DNA of 13,368 nt from Streptomyces speibonae (GCA_000715605.1 KL568532.1:77612-90979), one strand, 5' to 3'; positions 1 to 6,948 are shown, numbered from the stretch's first letter. Numbers and translations are program-made. Notes: generated by a model from the sequence alone, not told the origin.

Positions 1-385
1 GGTCGAACTCGCGCCGCCGCTCCAGCGCCCACCGCTCGGTCGCGGTGTTGCCGCGCACCCGCAGCAGCAGCGTCACATACGGCAGCTCGGCGATGAGCAC
101 CTCGACCATGCGCCGCACGACGTACTCCAGCCGCTCGGCCGCGCGTCCGGTGCCCGCCCGCTCCTCGTCGAGGATGCCGAAGAGCCCGTCCAGGGCGCGG
201 CTCACCGCGCGGCGCAGCAGTTCCTCCTTGCCCGCCACGTGGTGGTAGATCGACGACTTGGAGATGCCGGCGGCCTTGGAGAGGTGCTCCATGGAGGTGC
301 CGTCGTAGCCGCGTTCGTTGAACACCCGCACGGCGACGTCCAGCAGCGTCTCCGGGGTGTACGTGTCGCGCTTGGCGGTGGTCAT
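1..385 (-). CDS. paaR: TetR-family transcriptional regulator, PaaR-like (partial, C-terminus off the left edge)
   Basis: About 128 N-terminal residues are present, from an ATG at 385; the rest lies beyond the left edge. Residues 8-57 form a typical TetR DNA-binding domain. A first helix (TPETLLDVAVRVFNERGYDG) leads into a helix-turn-helix (MEHLSKAAGISKSSIYHHV, about 32-50) and the family's KEELL segment. The ligand-binding domain is only begun. The ATG overlaps the paaH stop codon in an ATGA (382-385), so the two genes are co-transcribed and probably translationally coupled. TetR repressors that respond to phenylacetyl-CoA control paa genes in Corynebacterium and other bacteria. Linkage to paaH and two matching 14-bp inverted repeats (1953-1966, 6949-6962) suggest this is the local repressor and that it regulates itself. 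The TetR family call is secure; the PaaR role is inferred from context. Confidence 0.85.
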   Translation of the reverse strand, partial: MTTAKRDTYTPETLLDVAVRVFNERGYDGTSMEHLSKAAGISKSSIYHHVAGKEELLRRAVSRALDGLFGILDEERAGTGRAAERLEYVVRRMVEVLIAELPYVTLLLRVRGNTATERWALERRREFD

Positions 386-1896
386 GCGGAGCCCTCCCGC
401 AGGTCCGAGGCGTAGGCATGGCGGTACAGGGCGAGGGACGGCGCGTAGCGGCCGGACGGGTCGCACTCGTGCAGGTTGTCCAGCACGGAGCAGGCCCAGC
501 CGCCGCCGAGCCGGCGGCTCCACTCCAGCGGGCCCAGCGGGTAGTTCACGCCCAGGCGCATCGCGGTGTCGATGTCGTCCTCCGTGGCGACACCCTTGGC
601 GACGGCGTCGACGGCGAGGTCGATGATGCGGGCCACCGTCCGCGCGACGATCATCCCGGGGACGTCCCCGATGACGCTGACGTGCTTGCCGAGCGCCTGG
701 AACAGTCCGGTGGCCTCGGCGACGGTCACGGGCGAGGTGTTCGAGGCGTGCGACAGGGCGACGCGGGTGGCCCTGCGGTAGTCGAGGGCGAGGTCGAAGT
801 ACACGACGTCGCGGAACTCCACGGAGGTCTGCCCGTCGGCGAGCACCAGCTGGCCGCCGCCCGGCAGCACCAGACGGGTGCCGTTGTCCTCGTCCTCCTC
901 GCGCACCTCGATGCCCGCCTCGCGGATCATGGCGAGCAGCTCGGACGCGGGTCCCAGATCGCCCTCGGCGACCACGTACGCGGGCGGCCGCGCGGGCTCC
1001 GCGGTGTGCGGCTCGGGGCGCTCGGCGCCCTCACCGTGGTCGTACCAGCCGCGTCCGGTCTTGCGGCCGAGGCGCCCGGACTCCACCAGACGGCGCTGGG
1101 CGAGTGACGGGGTGAAGCGCACGTCCTGGAAGAAGGACTGCCACACGGAACGGGTGACGGACTCGTTGACGTCCTGGCCGATGAGGTCGGTCAGCTCGAA
1201 GGCGCCCATCCGGAAGCCGCCGCACTCGCGCAGCACCGCGTCGATGGTGGCCGGGTCGGCGCCCTGGGACTCGTACACCGCGAAGGCCTCGGCGTAGAAG
1301 GGCCGGGCGACCCGGTTGACGATGAAGCCGGGAGTGTCGGCGCAGGCCACGGGCGTCTTGCCCCAGGCCCGGGCCGTCTCGTACGCGCGCGTGGCGCACG
1401 TGACGTCGGTGGCGAACCCGGAGACCACCTCGACGAGCGGCAGCAGCGGCGCGGGGTTGAAGAAGTGCAGGCCCACGAAGCGGCCGGGGAGCCGCAGCGC
1501 TCCGCCGATCGCGGTGACCGACAGGGAAGAGGTGTTGGTGGCCAGCAGACAGTCGTCCGGGACGACGTCCTCCAGCGCGCGGAACAGCTCCTGCTTGACG
1601 TCGAGACGCTCCAGAATTGCCTCGACGACCAGGGAGCAGCCGGCGAGTCCGGTGAGCTCCTCGACGGGGCGCAGACGGGCGCGCGCCGCGTCCCGTTCGG
1701 CGGCGGTCAGCCGCTCCTTCTCCACCAGCCGGTCGAGCCGTGCGCCGATCGCGTCGGCCGCCTGCCGGGCCCGGCCGGGGGCGGCGTCGTACAACCGCAC
1801 GGGATGGCCCGCGACCAGCGCGACCTGGGCGATTCCCTGGCCCATGGTGCCGGTGCCGACCACGGCCACGGGACTGCTGAGGTCGAGTGCTGTCAT
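382..1896 (-). CDS. paaH: 3-hydroxyacyl-CoA dehydrogenase PaaH
   Basis: Predicted NAD-dependent 3-hydroxyacyl-CoA dehydrogenase of 504 residues. In the paa pathway this enzyme oxidises 3-hydroxyadipyl-CoA to 3-oxoadipyl-CoA in the cytosol. The N-terminal Rossmann domain has GTGTMG at 14-19. By alignment with the human enzyme, the catalytic set is Ser123 (NTSSLS), His144 (HFFNP), Glu156 and Asn194 (GFIVNR), all present with family spacing. A first C-terminal 3HCDH domain (about 190-285) ends in GRKTGRGWYDH. A second copy follows a variable stretch at about 290-400 and contains the related GDVPGMIVAR and NYPLGPLEW segments, as in E. coli PaaH (about 475 residues). GGAGG at 1906-1910, nine bases before the ATG, supports the start. 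The gene is divergent from paaN and overlaps the regulator downstream. Fatty-acid or butyrate-type dehydrogenases look similar; context favours PaaH. Confidence 0.85.
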   Translation of the reverse strand: MTALDLSSPVAVVGTGTMGQGIAQVALVAGHPVRLYDAAPGRARQAADAIGARLDRLVEKERLTAAERDAARARLRPVEELTGLAGCSLVVEAILERLDVKQELFRALEDVVPDDCLLATNTSSLSVTAIGGALRLPGRFVGLHFFNPAPLLPLVEVVSGFATDVTCATRAYETARAWGKTPVACADTPGFIVNRVARPFYAEAFAVYESQGADPATIDAVLRECGGFRMGAFELTDLIGQDVNESVTRSVWQSFFQDVRFTPSLAQRRLVESGRLGRKTGRGWYDHGEGAERPEPHTAEPARPPAYVVAEGDLGPASELLAMIREAGIEVREEDEDNGTRLVLPGGGQLVLADGQTSVEFRDVVYFDLALDYRRATRVALSHASNTSPVTVAEATGLFQALGKHVSVIGDVPGMIVARTVARIIDLAVDAVAKGVATEDDIDTAMRLGVNYPLGPLEWSRRLGGGWACSVLDNLHECDPSGRYAPSLALYRHAYASDLREGSA

Positions 1897-1919
1897 GGGC
1901 GCGATCCTCCCGCACGCGG

Positions 1920-1928
1920 TTGTCCACA
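1920..1928 (+). promoter_or_regulatory. DnaA-box-like motif TTGTCCACA
   Basis: The nine bases match exactly the preferred Streptomyces DnaA box as I know it (TTGTCCACA). The motif is part of GTTGTCCACAGA (1919-1930), which recurs identically at 6870-6881 upstream of paaA. It ends 24 bases before the TetR-type operator. Binding by DnaA is inferred from the motif only; another regulator could recognise it. Confidence 0.4.
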
Positions 1929-1944
1929 GATGCGGCGGACCCCC

Positions 1945-1972
1945 TTGTCCCGACCGATCGTTCGGTTACTCT
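1945..1972 (+). promoter_or_regulatory. Candidate paaN promoter
   Basis: A -35-like TTGTCC (1945-1950) and a -10-like TACTCT (1967-1972, fitting TANNNT) are separated by 16 bases. The spacer includes the whole inverted repeat at 1953-1966, so a repressor bound there would block RNA polymerase directly. This is a by-eye call with no transcription start data. Confidence 0.4.
1953..1966. promoter_or_regulatory. TetR/PaaR-type operator upstream of paaN and paaH
   Basis: ACCGATCGTTCGGT has ACCGA/TCGGT arms and fits ACCG-NN-CG-NN-CGGT, the core I recall for the C. glutamicum PaaR operator (flanked there by ACTN/NAGT; the flanks here differ). It is the exact reverse complement of the site at 6949-6962 upstream of paaA. 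It lies between the paaH-paaR and paaN starts and can therefore control both transcripts, including the regulator's own. Confidence 0.7.
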
Positions 1973-2057
1973 AACTCTGACCGCCCGTTCCTGACTACGT
2001 TTCCGCACAGGTCCAAGAGCTCGACGAAGAGTTCCTGAGACGAGGAGTTGGTCCCGC

Positions 2058-3749
2058 ATGGCCGCCGAACTCACCGCGCACGAGCTGATCGCCCGGCACC
2101 GTCCCACGCTGGACCAGGCGCTGGAAGCGATCCGCACGCGCGCGTACTGGTCCCCCCACCCCGAGCACCCCAAGGCGTACGGGGAGAACGGCAGCCTGGA
2201 CATGGCGGCGGGCAAGGCCGCCTTCGACGCCCTGCTCGGCACCCGCCTCGACCTCGGCCAGCCGGGCACGGACGGCTGGGTGGACGGCGAGACCTCCCCG
2301 TACGGCATCGAGCTGGGCGTGAGCTACCCGCACGCGGACCTCGACGCGCTGCTGCCCGCCATGAAGGCCGGCATGCGGGCCTGGCGCGACGCCGGAGCGG
2401 AGACCCGCGCGGTGGTCTGCCTGGAGATCCTCAAGCGGATCAGCGACCGGACGATGGAGTTCGCCCAGGCGGTCATGCACACCTCCGGCCAGGGCTTCAT
2501 GATGGCCTTCCAGGCCGGCGGTCCGCACGCCCAGGACCGCGGCATGGAGGCCGTGGCCTACGCGTACGTGGAGCAGATCCGTACGCCCGACACCGCCGAG
2601 TGGACCAAGCCGCAGGGCAAGCGCGACCCGCTCGCGCTCACCAAGCAGTTCGTCCCGGTGCCGCGCGGCATCGGCCTGGTCATCGGCTGCAACACCTTCC
2701 CGACGTGGAACGGCTACCCGGGCCTGTTCGCCTCGCTCGCCACCGGCAACGCGGTCCTGGTCAAGCCGCACCCCCGCGCGGTGCTGCCGCTCGCGCTCAC
2801 CGTCCAGGCCGCCCGCCAGGTGCTCGCCGAGGCCGGATTCGACCCGAACCTGGTGGCGCTGGCCGCCGAGCGGCCCGGCGAGGGCATCGCCAGGACGCTG
2901 GCCACCCGCCCGGAGATCCGGATCATCGACTACACCGGCTCCACCGAGTTCGGCGACTGGCTCGAGGACAACGCCCGCCAGGCACAGGTGTACACCGAGA
3001 AGGCCGGCGTCAACTCGGTGCTCGTGGAGTCCACCGACGACTACCAGGGGATGCTGGCCAACCTGGCGTTCTCCCTGTCGCTGTACAGCGGCCAGATGTG
3101 CACCACCCCGCAGAACCTGATCATCCCCCGCGACGGCATCACCACCGACCAGGGCCCCAAGTCCTTCGACGAGGTCACCGCCGACCTCGCCCAGGCCGTG
3201 GACGGCCTGCTCGGTGACGACGCGCGCGCGAACGCGCTGCTGGGCGCCATCGTCAACCCGGACGTCAAAGCCCGCCTGGAGGCCGCCGCCGGGCTCGGCG
3301 AGGTCGCTCTCGCCTCCCGCGAGATCACCAACCCGGAGTTCCCCGGCGCGGTGGTGCGTACACCGGTGATCGTGAAGCTGGACGGGTCGAAGCCGGACGC
3401 CGAGGCCGCCTACATGAGCGAGTGCTTCGGCCCGGTCTCCTTCGCCGTGGCCGTGGACTCGGCCGACGACGGGGCGGAGCTGCTGCGGCGCACGATCCGC
3501 GAGAAGGGCGCCATGACGGTCGGCGCCTACACGACCACCCCGGAGGTCGAGAGGACCGTCCAGGAGGTCTGCCTGGAGGAGGCCGCCCAGCTCTCCCTGA
3601 ACCTCACCGGCGGGGTGTACGTCAACCAGACGGCCGCCTTCTCCGACTTCCACGGCTCCGGCGGCAACCCGGCGGCCAACGCGGCCCTGTGCGACGGCGC
3701 GTTCGTGGCCAACCGGTTCCGGGTGGTCGAGGTCCGCCGACAGGCCTGA
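2058..3749 (+). CDS. paaN: Phenylacetic acid degradation protein PaaN (stand-alone aldehyde dehydrogenase type)
   Basis: A 563-residue member of the aldehyde dehydrogenase superfamily, recognised as the PaaN type from its N-terminus (RTRAYWSPHPEHPKAYGE). The cofactor-binding region has VIGCNTFPTWNGYPG from about 208 and YTGSTEFG at 292-299. The likely general base is Glu314 (YTEKAG), and the catalytic thiol is Cys348 in SGQMCTTPQ. Their 34-residue separation is that of classical ALDHs. It probably oxidises the open-chain semialdehyde 3-oxo-5,6-dehydrosuberyl-CoA with NAD(P)+. Unlike the PaaZ fusion of E. coli (about 680 residues), it has no MaoC-like hydratase domain at the C-terminus, so ring-opening hydrolysis must come from another protein. 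GAGGAG at 2042-2047 supports the ATG. The gene is monocistronic here and convergent with the methyltransferase gene after only six bases. Confidence 0.9.
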   Translation: MAAELTAHELIARHRPTLDQALEAIRTRAYWSPHPEHPKAYGENGSLDMAAGKAAFDALLGTRLDLGQPGTDGWVDGETSPYGIELGVSYPHADLDALLPAMKAGMRAWRDAGAETRAVVCLEILKRISDRTMEFAQAVMHTSGQGFMMAFQAGGPHAQDRGMEAVAYAYVEQIRTPDTAEWTKPQGKRDPLALTKQFVPVPRGIGLVIGCNTFPTWNGYPGLFASLATGNAVLVKPHPRAVLPLALTVQAARQVLAEAGFDPNLVALAAERPGEGIARTLATRPEIRIIDYTGSTEFGDWLEDNARQAQVYTEKAGVNSVLVESTDDYQGMLANLAFSLSLYSGQMCTTPQNLIIPRDGITTDQGPKSFDEVTADLAQAVDGLLGDDARANALLGAIVNPDVKARLEAAAGLGEVALASREITNPEFPGAVVRTPVIVKLDGSKPDAEAAYMSECFGPVSFAVAVDSADDGAELLRRTIREKGAMTVGAYTTTPEVERTVQEVCLEEAAQLSLNLTGGVYVNQTAAFSDFHGSGGNPAANAALCDGAFVANRFRVVEVRRQA

Positions 3750-3761
3750 GCCGCCTCAGGC
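3744..3761. terminator. Shared hairpin between convergent paaN and methyltransferase genes
   Basis: GCCTGAG (3744-3750) and CTCAGGC (3755-3761) form a perfect seven-bp stem with a four-base loop. The hairpin contains the paaN TGA (3747-3749) and the minus-strand TGA of the methyltransferase (3756-3758). There is no T-tract on either side, which is common for actinobacterial terminators. It could end transcription in both directions; function is inferred. Confidence 0.5.
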
Positions 3762-4541
3762 GGGTGCGCCCCCGGTGGCGCTCCAGTGGTACAGCGTCAT
3801 GGCCGCACTGGTCGCGAGGTTGTAGCTGGAGACCTGGGGGCGCATCGGCAGCGCCACCAGGTGGTCGGCCCGCGCGCGCAGCTCGGGCGACAGCCCGTTG
3901 CGCTCGGAGCCGAACGCGAGCAGCGCGTCGTCCGGCAGTTTCAGCGAGCGGATGTCCTCGCCCTCCGGGTCCAGCGCGAAGACCGGCCCCGGCGGCAGCT
4001 CCGCGACGGTCAGCCGCTCCACGGCGGTGGCGAAGTGCAGCCCCGCCCCGCCGCGCACCACCGTGGGGTGCCAGGGGTCGAGGGTGCCGGTGGTGACCAC
4101 GCCGGTCGCCCCGAAGCCGGCGGCCAGCCGAATCACGGCCCCCGCGTTGCCGAGGTTGCGCGGGTTGTCCAGGACCACCACGGGTGCGGTGCGCGGCCTG
4201 TGCGCCAGCCGCGCGAGGTGGTCCGCGCGGGAGGGGCGTACGGCCAGGGCGGCCACGGCGGTGGGGTGCGGGCGCGGCACCAGTGAGGCGTACGTCGCGT
4301 GCGGCACCTCGGTCAGCAGCGCCGCCAGCGCCTCCCGCACGTCCGGAGCCAGTTCGTCGGCGAGCGCCAGCGCCGCGCCCCGGTCCGCGGCGAGCGCGAT
4401 GCGCACCTCGGCCCCGAAGCGCACCGCGTGCTTGAGGGCGTGGAATCCGTCGAGCAGGACGGCGCCCCCGGCCAGCCGGCGCCAGGCGGACACGGGGTCT
4501 GCCTGGTTCTCGGGGCCCGGAGTGCGGGCGTGGTCGTTCAT
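3756..4541 (-). CDS. SpoU/TrmH-family RNA 2'-O-methyltransferase
   Basis: Predicted S-adenosylmethionine-dependent RNA ribose methyltransferase of 261 residues with the SPOUT trefoil-knot motifs. Motif 1 is DNPRNLGNAGAVIRLA (125-140), including the conserved Asn and Arg138. Motif 2 is FGSERNGL (210-217). Motif 3 is LPMRPQVSSYNLATSAAM (231-248), with the Ser-Tyr-Asn that closes the knot around the cofactor. The N-terminal ~110 residues resemble the substrate-recognition half of SpoU enzymes. The modified RNA (tRNA or 23S rRNA) cannot be told from sequence. The ATG at 4541 lies nine bases after the HTTM stop, so it is probably the last gene of the DUF5819-HTTM operon. Its ribosome-binding site is weak, which fits translation by coupling. 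There is no obvious link to phenylacetate. Confidence 0.88.
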   Translation of the reverse strand: MNDHARTPGPENQADPVSAWRRLAGGAVLLDGFHALKHAVRFGAEVRIALAADRGAALALADELAPDVREALAALLTEVPHATYASLVPRPHPTAVAALAVRPSRADHLARLAHRPRTAPVVVLDNPRNLGNAGAVIRLAAGFGATGVVTTGTLDPWHPTVVRGGAGLHFATAVERLTVAELPPGPVFALDPEGEDIRSLKLPDDALLAFGSERNGLSPELRARADHLVALPMRPQVSSYNLATSAAMTLYHWSATGGAPA

Positions 4542-4550
4542 GCCCGCAGC

Positions 4551-5798
4551 CTACGTGCGCGGGCCCGGCGCCCCGCCCGGCGCCGGGGCGGCCGGCTCCG
4601 GCGGAGCCCCGGCGGGAGCGTCCGCCGGGGGGCGCGGGCCCGGGACCCGCGCCCGGACCCCGCGCGGGCGCAGCCGGCCGCCCGCGCGGGCCAGCAGGCC
4701 GCCCAGCCGGCGCAGGAAGGACGTCGGCAGGAACACCGCGTCGGCGGTGATCATCGCCAGGGAGAAGAAGGGCAGCCCGAGCACGACGGCGATCACCGCG
4801 TGCTCGAAGATCATGAAGGACAACAGGACGTTCTTGAGCCGCCGGTTGAACAGCGTGAACGGGAAGGCGACCTGCACGGCGACGGTCACATAGGTCACCA
4901 GCATCACCATGGTGCCGCTGGCCGCCAGCAGGTCCGCCAGAGCCGGCCAGGGGGAGAAGTACTCCAGCTGGAGCGGGTAGTGGACCGCGGTGCCGTCCTG
5001 CCAGCGGGAGCCCTGCACCTTGTACCAGCCGGCCGTGGCGTAGATCAGACAGGCCTCCACCATGATCACGAGCAGGGCGCCGTTGTGCACGATGTTCGCC
5101 ACGACGTCCAGCAGGATCCGCGGCTGCCCCGTCCTCGCGCGGCGCCCGACCACCCACCACAGCGCCTGACCGAGCCACACCGTCCACAGCAGCGCCGGTA
5201 CGAACCGGTCGCTGTCCGTCCGGCCCGCCAGTGTGGCCGCCGCCAGCACCAGGCCCAGCACGCCCCACAGGGCCGGACCGACCCGGTCGCGCGGCCGCTG
5301 CCCGCGCGCGCGTGCCTCCGCCACGCGGCGCGCCCGCCGCGCGTCCAGCGACCAGACCAGACCGCAGCGGGTGAACACCAGGTAGATCGCCATCAGATGC
5401 AGGACGTTGTCGCCGCCGTCCCCCATGAAGACACTGCGGTTCTGCAATGCGAGCACGCCCACCATGAACAGCACCGACATGGTGCGGGTGCGCCAGCCCA
5501 GCAGCATCAGGACGCTCCACAGCACGGCCAGCGCGTAGACCGCCTCGAACCACACCTGGCTGTCCGACCAGAGCAGTACGGTGAAGGCGTCGTTCGTCGT
5601 GACCAGCTGATCGGCCAGATCCCACTCCCACGGCCCGTCGGGGCCGTACAGCTCCTGGCGGTGGGGGTACTCGCGCAGCAGGAACAGCAGCCAGGTCAGG
5701 CCGAAGCCGATGCGTATCACGGCCGTCTGGTACGGGCCGAGCGCGGAGTCGGTGACCCGGGCGATCACCCGGGAGAGCCCCAGCGAGAGACGGTTCAC
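4551..5798 (-). CDS. HTTM domain (vitamin K-dependent gamma-carboxylase-like) membrane protein
   Basis: A polytopic membrane protein of 415 residues. The GTG start at 5798 overlaps the stop of the upstream gene in a GTGA (5795-5798). Hydrophobic segments are visible at about 25-41, 83-101, 107-117, 132-148, 175-191, 200-217, 235-256, 295-315, 326-350 and later. Family landmarks are GPDGPWEW (52-59), MGDGGDNVLHLMAIYLVF (125-142) and AGWYKVQGSRWQDGTA (256-271). From memory, Lys260 aligns with the catalytic-base lysine (Lys218) of human gamma-glutamyl carboxylase, in its AGVKKL-DADW segment. The C-terminal ~45 residues are a Pro/Ala-rich tail, presumably cytosolic. HTTM proteins are widespread but their bacterial substrates are mostly unknown, so enzymatic activity is not claimed. 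The same frame stays open far upstream of 5798, but that part lies over other genes and lacks this coding character. Confidence 0.85.
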   Translation of the reverse strand: MNRLSLGLSRVIARVTDSALGPYQTAVIRIGFGLTWLLFLLREYPHRQELYGPDGPWEWDLADQLVTTNDAFTVLLWSDSQVWFEAVYALAVLWSVLMLLGWRTRTMSVLFMVGVLALQNRSVFMGDGGDNVLHLMAIYLVFTRCGLVWSLDARRARRVAEARARGQRPRDRVGPALWGVLGLVLAAATLAGRTDSDRFVPALLWTVWLGQALWWVVGRRARTGQPRILLDVVANIVHNGALLVIMVEACLIYATAGWYKVQGSRWQDGTAVHYPLQLEYFSPWPALADLLAASGTMVMLVTYVTVAVQVAFPFTLFNRRLKNVLLSFMIFEHAVIAVVLGLPFFSLAMITADAVFLPTSFLRRLGGLLARAGGRLRPRGVRARVPGPRPPADAPAGAPPEPAAPAPGGAPGPRT

Positions 5799-6703
5799 CC
5801 GATGCCTCCCCGGGTCTCGTCCTCGGGCAGCGGCCACCACGGCAGGGTGCGGTACACGGGCTCGGTGGAGACCTTCTCCTCGCTCCAGTCCGGCGGGGGC
5901 ACGTTGCTGGTGCGGGAGCGGATCTGGACCCGGTCGAGGACACCGCCCTCGCCGGCGGCGCCCGCCCGCTCCAGCCGCATCACCATGATCCGGCGCAGAT
6001 ACGCCTCGGACAGCGCCCCGCGCAGGCCCACCGGGCGGTTGTCGTCGTCGTGCGTGGACACGTAGAAGTCCCAGGCCCGGCGCAGTTCGTTCTGCTGGGT
6101 GTGGCTGGGCGCCGGGTTGCCGTCGATGGCCCGGCCGTCCTCGGCGGACAGGTCGTACCAGCCGGTGGTCCGTGACGCGCCGTCCGCGGTGCGGATGCCG
6201 GCGCGCACCTGGACGGCGATGTTCTGTTGCAGCGGGTTCGGCGCGAACAGCTTCCAGTTCTGCTCGAACTCCGGGTAGATCCAGTTCTCGATGGCCTCGC
6301 TGTGCTGCTTGCTGACCGTGTTCGAGGGCGCGACGTGCAGGAACGTCATGCCGAGGTGCACGCAGATCGCGACGGCGACGATCGCGAGGGCCGCCGCGGC
6401 GCCGATCTGATAGCGCAGGGAGAGCGCGGCCACGCCGGTACGGAGGCCGGCGGGCGGGCCGGACGCGGAGGCGGGGTCCGTGGAGGGGGCGCCGGTACGG
6501 AGGCCGGCGGAGCGGTCCGTCAGGGGGCCCGTGTCCGCCGAGCCGGTGCCGGGGTGAGGGCCCGGGCGGCTGTCCGGAACGGTGTCGCCACCGGTGCCGG
6601 GGGAGTGGGGCGGGGCCGGGCGGGGGTCCGGCAGGTCCCGCCCGGCAGTCCCGTGCCGGGCGTCGGAGCCCTTGTCGTGCGCGTTCATCCCGCCCCGATC
6701 CAC
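5795..6703 (-). CDS. DUF5819 family membrane-anchored protein
   Basis: Up to 302 residues from a GTG at 6703. An ATG at 6688 is an alternative that removes five residues; neither has a clear ribosome-binding site at good spacing. Residues 1-90 are low-complexity, rich in Pro, Gly, Asp and Ser, and contain a duplicated AGLRTG segment. One membrane helix follows (about 99-122, YQIGAAAALAIVAVAICVHL). After it comes a conserved domain with NWIYPEFEQNWKLFAPNPLQQ (140-160), YDLS and LRRIMVMRLERA, probably outside the cell. I recognise this as the DUF5819 family, which in streptomycetes is commonly next to an HTTM gene. The four-base overlap with HTTM argues for a stoichiometric partnership at the membrane. 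The biochemical role is unknown. Its promoter must lie in the 6704-7004 gap shared with paaA. Confidence 0.75.
   Translation of the reverse strand: MDRGGMNAHDKGSDARHGTAGRDLPDPRPAPPHSPGTGGDTVPDSRPGPHPGTGSADTGPLTDRSAGLRTGAPSTDPASASGPPAGLRTGVAALSLRYQIGAAAALAIVAVAICVHLGMTFLHVAPSNTVSKQHSEAIENWIYPEFEQNWKLFAPNPLQQNIAVQVRAGIRTADGASRTTGWYDLSAEDGRAIDGNPAPSHTQQNELRRAWDFYVSTHDDDNRPVGLRGALSEAYLRRIMVMRLERAGAAGEGGVLDRVQIRSRTSNVPPPDWSEEKVSTEPVYRTLPWWPLPEDETRGGIG
6433..6510. repeat. 21-bp direct repeat inside the DUF5819 gene
   Basis: Two perfect 21-bp copies, at 6433-6453 and 6490-6510, start 57 bases (19 codons) apart and so stay in frame. Both encode a PAGLRTG/SAGLRTG-type segment in the disordered N-terminal region of the DUF5819 protein. 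This looks like a small internal duplication within low-complexity sequence rather than a regulatory or mobile element. Confidence 0.75.
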
Positions 6704-6870
6704 CGATTCCCGGTCCGTCCCTGCTGCCGCCCCCTCCGCGAGGGCTCCGTACCGCCGCGCGCGTCCGATCCGCCGCGTCGCACGGAACGGTACTCAGCAC
6801 CGGCCGCCGGGGCACAGTCCTCTCGGGACCCGCTTGCGTGGCCGTCACCACATCCCCGGACCGAGCGCCG

Positions 6871-6879
6871 TTGTCCACA
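6871..6879 (+). promoter_or_regulatory. DnaA-box-like motif TTGTCCACA
   Basis: An exact copy of the Streptomyces DnaA box consensus as I know it. It lies in GTTGTCCACAGA (6870-6881), identical to 1919-1930 upstream of paaN and in the same orientation relative to the downstream paa gene. It sits 28 bases before the -35 element of the paaA promoter candidate. Function is inferred from the motif only. Confidence 0.4.
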
Positions 6880-6894
6880 GACGGTCCACGCAGG

Positions 6895-6903
6895 TTATCC
6901 ACA
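6895..6903 (+). promoter_or_regulatory. DnaA-box-like motif TTATCCACA
   Basis: A match to the classical DnaA box TTATCCACA, 24 bases after the start of the previous box on the same strand. It ends four bases before the -35 hexamer of the paaA promoter candidate. A bound protein here could either recruit or hinder RNA polymerase; the sequence cannot say which. Confidence 0.45.
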
Positions 6904-6907
6904 GCGG

Positions 6908-6936
6908 TTGACACCTCGCGGCGCCCGTCCGACCAT
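6908..6936 (+). promoter_or_regulatory. Candidate paaA operon promoter
   Basis: A perfect -35 TTGACA (6908-6913) is followed after 17 bases by GACCAT (6931-6936), a partial fit to TANNNT with the key A at position two and T at position six. Transcription would start near 6943, just before the TetR-type operator at 6949-6962, which suits repression by blocking initiation or early elongation. Confidence 0.5.
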
Positions 6937-6948
6937 GGAACCGCACGA

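Larger units (their letters stand above)
1897..2057. promoter_or_regulatory. Divergent paaH / paaN control region
   Basis: This 161-bp gap separates the divergent paaH and paaN starts. It holds a DnaA-box-like element (1920-1928), a TetR-type inverted repeat (1953-1966), a candidate paaN promoter (1945-1972) and the paaN ribosome-binding site (GAGGAG, 2042-2047, ten bases before the ATG). No convincing -35/-10 pair was found for paaH on the minus strand, although its transcript must start here or just inside the region. Confidence 0.75.

Noticed and set aside
1995..3653. 552-residue open frame antisense to paaN
   Set aside because: A typical high-GC shadow frame: repetitive Gly/Val/His/Arg composition, no recognisable motif, fully covered by a strongly supported gene on the other strand.
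3622..5943. 773-residue minus-strand open frame across the methyltransferase and HTTM genes
   Set aside because: It is out of frame with both, which carry clear family motifs, and its translation is Arg/Gly/Pro/Ala-rich without structure.
6871..6903. A replication origin suggested by clustered DnaA-box-like motifs
   Set aside because: Only two or three boxes are present, without dnaA/dnaN neighbours or an AT-rich element; Streptomyces oriC has many more boxes. A regulatory role is more plausible.
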